NCBI RefSeq assembly: GCF_016758255.1
Contig: NZ_QYAD01000003.1
Coordinates: 62,001-126,000 of the forward strand
Source: Leucobacter chromiireducens subsp. chromiireducens
Lineage (GTDB): Bacteria; Actinomycetota; Actinomycetes; Actinomycetales; Microbacteriaceae
Reading direction: 5' to 3'
DNA: 64,000 nt
Shown: positions 60,955 through 64,000 of the stretch, one piece after another
Numbering within the stretch: the first letter of the stretch is position 1
How the letters are laid out: every line of letters starts with the position of its first letter
Position numbers and translations under genes: made by a program
Notes under the pieces: model-generated
Database searches by the model: none
The model's input: the letters and a program-made list of their open reading frames with translations, nothing else
What the model was told of the DNA's origin: nothing

Positions 60955-61063
60955 ACCGTGCCTTTCCCCGGTGGATCACCGGGCCAGTCCGACAGGCACC
61001 ACCCTACGCTCGCGAAGCTGAGTGTCTGCACCGGATTCCCCACTTCCCGGCGGGCGAGCCCAC

Positions 61064-61972
61064 TCAGTCGAACAGCACTCCCTGCGCAGCGTCGGCGAGC
61101 GCAGCGCGCACAGCCGCGAGCGCGGGGTGGTCGCTGCTTGCGGCACGCGCGGCCGTGAACACGGTGCGCTGTGGACGATCCGGCAGTTCGAGCAGGCGGA
61201 GCGTGCCGCCCGCGCCGACGAGCCCGGGGAGCAGCGCGACCGCGTTGCCCGATTCAATGAGGCGGAGGTGCGCCTGCAGATCGGCCGTCTCGTACCGCAC
61301 GTCTGGCTCGAACCCTGCGCTGCGGCACGCCTGCTCGGCCCAGTGCCGGGTGGCGGCGCCGTGCGGCTCCATTACCCAGGGGAGCTCCGCAAGGTCGGCG
61401 AGCTGGGTGGCCGCGTCGAACCTGGGGTCCCCCGCCCCGAGCGGGGGGAGGCCGAGCCGAATCGGATCCCGCGTGAGTGGCTCGCGGTCGAGTCCCTGGA
61501 AGTGCGGAGCGGAGTGCCCCGGGTACTGCTCGGCCACCACGAGGTCGAAACCGCGAGCCCAGGTCTCGTGGAGCGCCGCGCCGGGCTCCACCTGCACGAC
61601 CTCGACGCGCAGCGCCGGGTGTCGCTCGCGGAGCGCTCGGAGCGCCTCGGGCATGAACGCGAGCATCGCGGTCTGGAAGGCTGCGACCCGCACGGTGCCC
61701 GAGACCTCATCCCGCGCACGGTGGAGTGCCGACTCCGCGCGCTCGAGCCCGGCGAGCAGGGTCTCGGCTTCGGCGGCGAGCGCGGCGCCCGCGGGCGTCA
61801 GCTCGAGCGTTCTGCCGCTTTTGCGCAGCAGTTCGACGCCCGCCTCGCGCTCGAGGAGCGCGAGCTGTTGGGAGACCGCCGAGGGACTGTAGTTCAGGGC
61901 CTGTGCGACGGCCGCGATCGTGCCGCGCGCGTGCAGTTCCCAAAGCAGGCGCAACCGCTTCATATCGAGCAT
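61064..61972 (-). CDS. LysR-family transcriptional regulator
   Basis: A 302-residue regulator with the N-terminal helix-turn-helix LWELHARGTIAAVAQALNYS-type region, SAVSQQLALLEREAG, and a periplasmic-binding-like effector domain (~90-300). I chose ATG 61972 because GAAGGGGA lies eight to nine bases before it; a TTG at 61999 is in frame but lies upstream of that site. Divergent from putA across 158 bases, suggesting it controls proline breakdown. Confidence 0.88.
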   Translation of the reverse strand: MLDMKRLRLLWELHARGTIAAVAQALNYSPSAVSQQLALLEREAGVELLRKSGRTLELTPAGAALAAEAETLLAGLERAESALHRARDEVSGTVRVAAFQTAMLAFMPEALRALRERHPALRVEVVQVEPGAALHETWARGFDLVVAEQYPGHSAPHFQGLDREPLTRDPIRLGLPPLGAGDPRFDAATQLADLAELPWVMEPHGAATRHWAEQACRSAGFEPDVRYETADLQAHLRLIESGNAVALLPGLVGAGGTLRLLELPDRPQRTVFTAARAASSDHPALAAVRAALADAAQGVLFD

Positions 61973-62013
61973 CGGCGTTCGTTCCCCTTCTACTCGCAAC
62001 CGTTCAGCTTTTC

Positions 62014-62031
62014 TTCATGATATTCCATGAA
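62014..62031. promoter_or_regulatory. Candidate LysR binding palindrome before putA
   Basis: TTCATG-N6-CATGAA in the divergent gap, followed by a direct repeat TACTTCA-TACTTCA at 62043-62056. Position and symmetry fit a LysR site. Confidence 0.4.
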
Positions 62032-62130
62032 AACAATCGCTGTACTTCATACTTCAACAGCTCCACACTGACACTACGGGCGCTCATCGCTGACGCCCAT
62101 CCGCCATACCTGTTCGTTGAAAGGCCCGTC

Positions 62131-64000
62131 GTGACCGTGCACGCCACCACCCGCCCCCAGGACCTCGCACCCGAGGCCATCGCGCTCGTCGAGCGCTGGA
62201 TCCGCGAAGCCGCGGAGATTCCCGCAGACCCCTCGGCCGCGCGCCTCGCCGGCGTGCTGCGCGACCCGAACGGGCTCGATTTCACCGTGGGCTTCGTCGA
62301 CGGCGTGGTGCGCCCCGAAGACCTCCGCGCTGCGGCGAAGAAGCTGAGCGAGCTCACCCCGCTCACCCCGAAGTTCCTCGCCGCCCCGCTCCGCGGCGCG
62401 ATCGGCCTGGGTGGCGCATTCGCAAAGCCCCTCCCCGGCGTCGTCGTGCCCATCGCGCGGCGCGTGCTCCGCCAGATGGTCAGCCACCTCATCATCGACG
62501 CGAGCGATCAGAAGCTCGGCCGCGCGATCGCCAAGCTCCGCACCGACGACGTGCGACTGAACATCAACCTGCTGGGCGAAGCCATCCTCGGCGAGCACGA
62601 GGCGGAGCGCCGCCTCGCCGGCACGCATCGCCTGCTCGACCGTCCCGACGTCGACTACGTCTCGATCAAGGTTTCCTCCACAGTCGCCCCGCACAACCAC
62701 TGGGCGTTCGACGAGGCCGTCGCGCACATCGAGGAGCAGCTGATCCCGCTCTTCACGCGCGCCGCGGCGGCAAGCCCCCGCAAGTTCATCAACCTCGATA
62801 TGGAGGAGTACAAGGATCTCGACCTCACCCTCGCGGTGTTCACGAGCATCCTCGACCGACCCGAGTTCCTCGAGCTCGAGGCAGGCATCGTGCTCCAGGC
62901 ATACCTGCCGGACGCCCTCGGGGCGATGATCCGCCTGCAGCAGTGGTCGGCGGGCCGCGTCGCTCGCGGCGGAGCCCCCATCAAGGTGCGCATCGTGAAG
63001 GGCGCCAACCTGCCCATGGAGCTCGTCGACGCCGCGATTCACGGCTGGCCCGCCGCGACCTGGGGCACGAAGCAGGACTCCGACACGAGCTACAAGGCCG
63101 TCATCGACTACGCGCTCCACCCGGATCGCGTGCGCAATGTGCGCATCGGAGTTGCCGGCCACAACCTCTTCGATGTGGCACTCGCCTGGCTGCTCGCGAA
63201 GGCGCGCGGCGCAGAGAGCGGGATCGAGTTCGAGATGCTGCTCGGCATGGCCACCGGGCAGGCCGAAGCGGTGAAGCGCGAGGTCGGCTCTCTCCTGCTC
63301 TACACCCCCGTGGTGCACCCCGAGGAGTTCGATGTCGCCATCGCATACCTGATTCGTCGCCTCGAAGAGGGCGCGAGCCAGGAGAACTTCATGTCCGCGG
63401 TGTTCGAGCTGGGCGAAAGCCGCCCCCTCTTCGAACGCGAGCGCGATCGCTTCCTCGCCTCTCTTGACGCGCTCACCGCGATCACCGGGGATGGCAGCGC
63501 CGCGGGCCTCGCGGTGCCCCCGCCGAACCGACAGCAGGATCGCCGCGAATACGACACCGCGGGCACTGAGGCGCGCGTTGAGGCCCGCGTGGCCGCCGGC
63601 CGGCGGGGCGAGTTCGACAATGCGCCCGACACCGATCCCGATCTGCCCGGAAACCGGGTGTGGGGGCTCGCGATTGCTGACCGCATGACCGACTCGCAGC
63701 TCGGCACGCAGCTCGTCGCCGACGCCGTGGTGCCTGATGATGCCGCGCTCGATGCGATCATCGAGCGCGGCATCGCGGCGTCCGCCGGGTGGCAGGCGCT
63801 CGGAGCCGACGAGCGTGCCCGCATTCTCATGCGCGCGGGCGAACGACTCGAGGAACGCCGCGGCGAGCTCCTCGAGGTCATGGGCTCCGAGTGCGGCAAG
63901 ACCCTCGACCAGGGTGACCCCGAGGTATCCGAGGCGATCGACTTCGCGAACTACTACGCGATGCTCGGACAGCTGCTCGAGCAGGTCGACGGGGCGACGT
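62131..64000 (+). CDS. putA: Proline dehydrogenase / P5C dehydrogenase (bifunctional), partial
   Basis: Oxidises proline to glutamate in two steps. 623 residues are visible; the gene continues beyond the right edge. The proline-dehydrogenase barrel spans roughly residues 80-440 and shows the NINLLGEAILGE, YVSIKVSS, FINLDMEEYKDLDLT and VRIVKGAN segments plus the GVAGHNLFD strand typical of PRODH. From ~540 the aldehyde-dehydrogenase domain begins (AGERLEERRGELLEVMGSECGKT). GTG start at 62131 follows GAAAGG by seven bases. Regulation by the divergent LysR protein is likely. Confidence 0.93.
   Translation, partial: MTVHATTRPQDLAPEAIALVERWIREAAEIPADPSAARLAGVLRDPNGLDFTVGFVDGVVRPEDLRAAAKKLSELTPLTPKFLAAPLRGAIGLGGAFAKPLPGVVVPIARRVLRQMVSHLIIDASDQKLGRAIAKLRTDDVRLNINLLGEAILGEHEAERRLAGTHRLLDRPDVDYVSIKVSSTVAPHNHWAFDEAVAHIEEQLIPLFTRAAAASPRKFINLDMEEYKDLDLTLAVFTSILDRPEFLELEAGIVLQAYLPDALGAMIRLQQWSAGRVARGGAPIKVRIVKGANLPMELVDAAIHGWPAATWGTKQDSDTSYKAVIDYALHPDRVRNVRIGVAGHNLFDVALAWLLAKARGAESGIEFEMLLGMATGQAEAVKREVGSLLLYTPVVHPEEFDVAIAYLIRRLEEGASQENFMSAVFELGESRPLFERERDRFLASLDALTAITGDGSAAGLAVPPPNRQQDRREYDTAGTEARVEARVAAGRRGEFDNAPDTDPDLPGNRVWGLAIADRMTDSQLGTQLVADAVVPDDAALDAIIERGIAASAGWQALGADERARILMRAGERLEERRGELLEVMGSECGKTLDQGDPEVSEAIDFANYYAMLGQLLEQVDGAT

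Noticed and set aside
60967-60983. Hairpin CCCGGTG-GAT-CACCGGG as a regulatory RNA before the nuclease-fold gene
   Set aside because: Short stem overlapping the ribosome site region with no conserved riboswitch features; such stems are frequent by chance in this composition.

Overview
The window looks like a chromosomal segment of a high-GC Gram-positive actinobacterium, most likely family Microbacteriaceae (Leucobacter-like). This is inferred from the strong G/C bias, the many GTG and TTG starts, actinobacterial families (mycoredoxin, LGFP repeats, GlfT2- and GlfT1-like galactofuranosyltransferases, LCP ligase, DUF2304/DUF6541 proteins) and probable leaderless promoters. No rRNA, tRNA, CRISPR array, transposase or phage gene was seen.

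Positions 1-8,330 hold housekeeping and sugar-supply genes: the end of a mycoredoxin, pfkA, a SNF2-type helicase, ribF with a coupled membrane-protein gene, manA, and an O-antigen ligase/polymerase-like membrane protein. Positions 8,400-49,100 are a large cell-surface glycopolymer region. It contains a GlfT2-like galactofuranosyltransferase, an SLH-anchored metalloprotease, a Na+/alanine symporter, an SGNH-domain acyltransferase, glf (UDP-Galp mutase), a LicD-methyltransferase fusion, many GT2 and GT4 glycosyltransferases, a broken acyltransferase, an ABC exporter of MsbA type, a Wzm/Wzt-type polysaccharide exporter, a DPM1/DUF2304/DUF6541 trio, an LGFP-repeat wall protein, an Ig-repeat secreted protein, an LCP-type wall ligase coupled to galE, and a split set of enzymes (6-dehydrogenase, WbpI-like 2-epimerase, DegT aminotransferase, GnnA-like 3-dehydrogenase, LpxA-like N-acyltransferase) sufficient on paper to build a 2,3-diamino uronic-acid nucleotide sugar. 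The segments 18.2-22.6 kb and 34.6-41.5 kb are visibly more A/T-rich than their neighbours, so the locus looks like a mosaic.

Positions 49,100-54,680 hold purE/purK, a DUF559-type nuclease-like gene flanked on both sides by copies of a ~70-bp palindromic repeat, and a drug-efflux MFS gene plus MarR regulator behind a promoter embedded in a double MarR-type operator. Positions 54,690-60,250 are an aminophosphonate uptake and breakdown cluster (phnD-phnC-phnE, a FAD oxidoreductase, a GntR regulator and a phosphonatase-like HAD hydrolase) with matching candidate operators in front of the two divergent units. Positions 60,250-64,000 hold an endonuclease/exonuclease/phosphatase-family protein, a LysR regulator and the divergent start of putA, cut by the window edge.

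The working model is a galactofuranose-containing wall glycopolymer carrying a diacetamido uronic acid. UDP-Galf comes from galE and glf and is polymerised by GlfT1/GlfT2-like enzymes. The polymer is exported by the Wzm/Wzt-type transporter and attached to peptidoglycan by the LCP enzyme. The most unusual component is the transporter ATPase, whose C-terminus is a cysteine-free copy of the LGFP module found in the neighbouring secreted wall protein.
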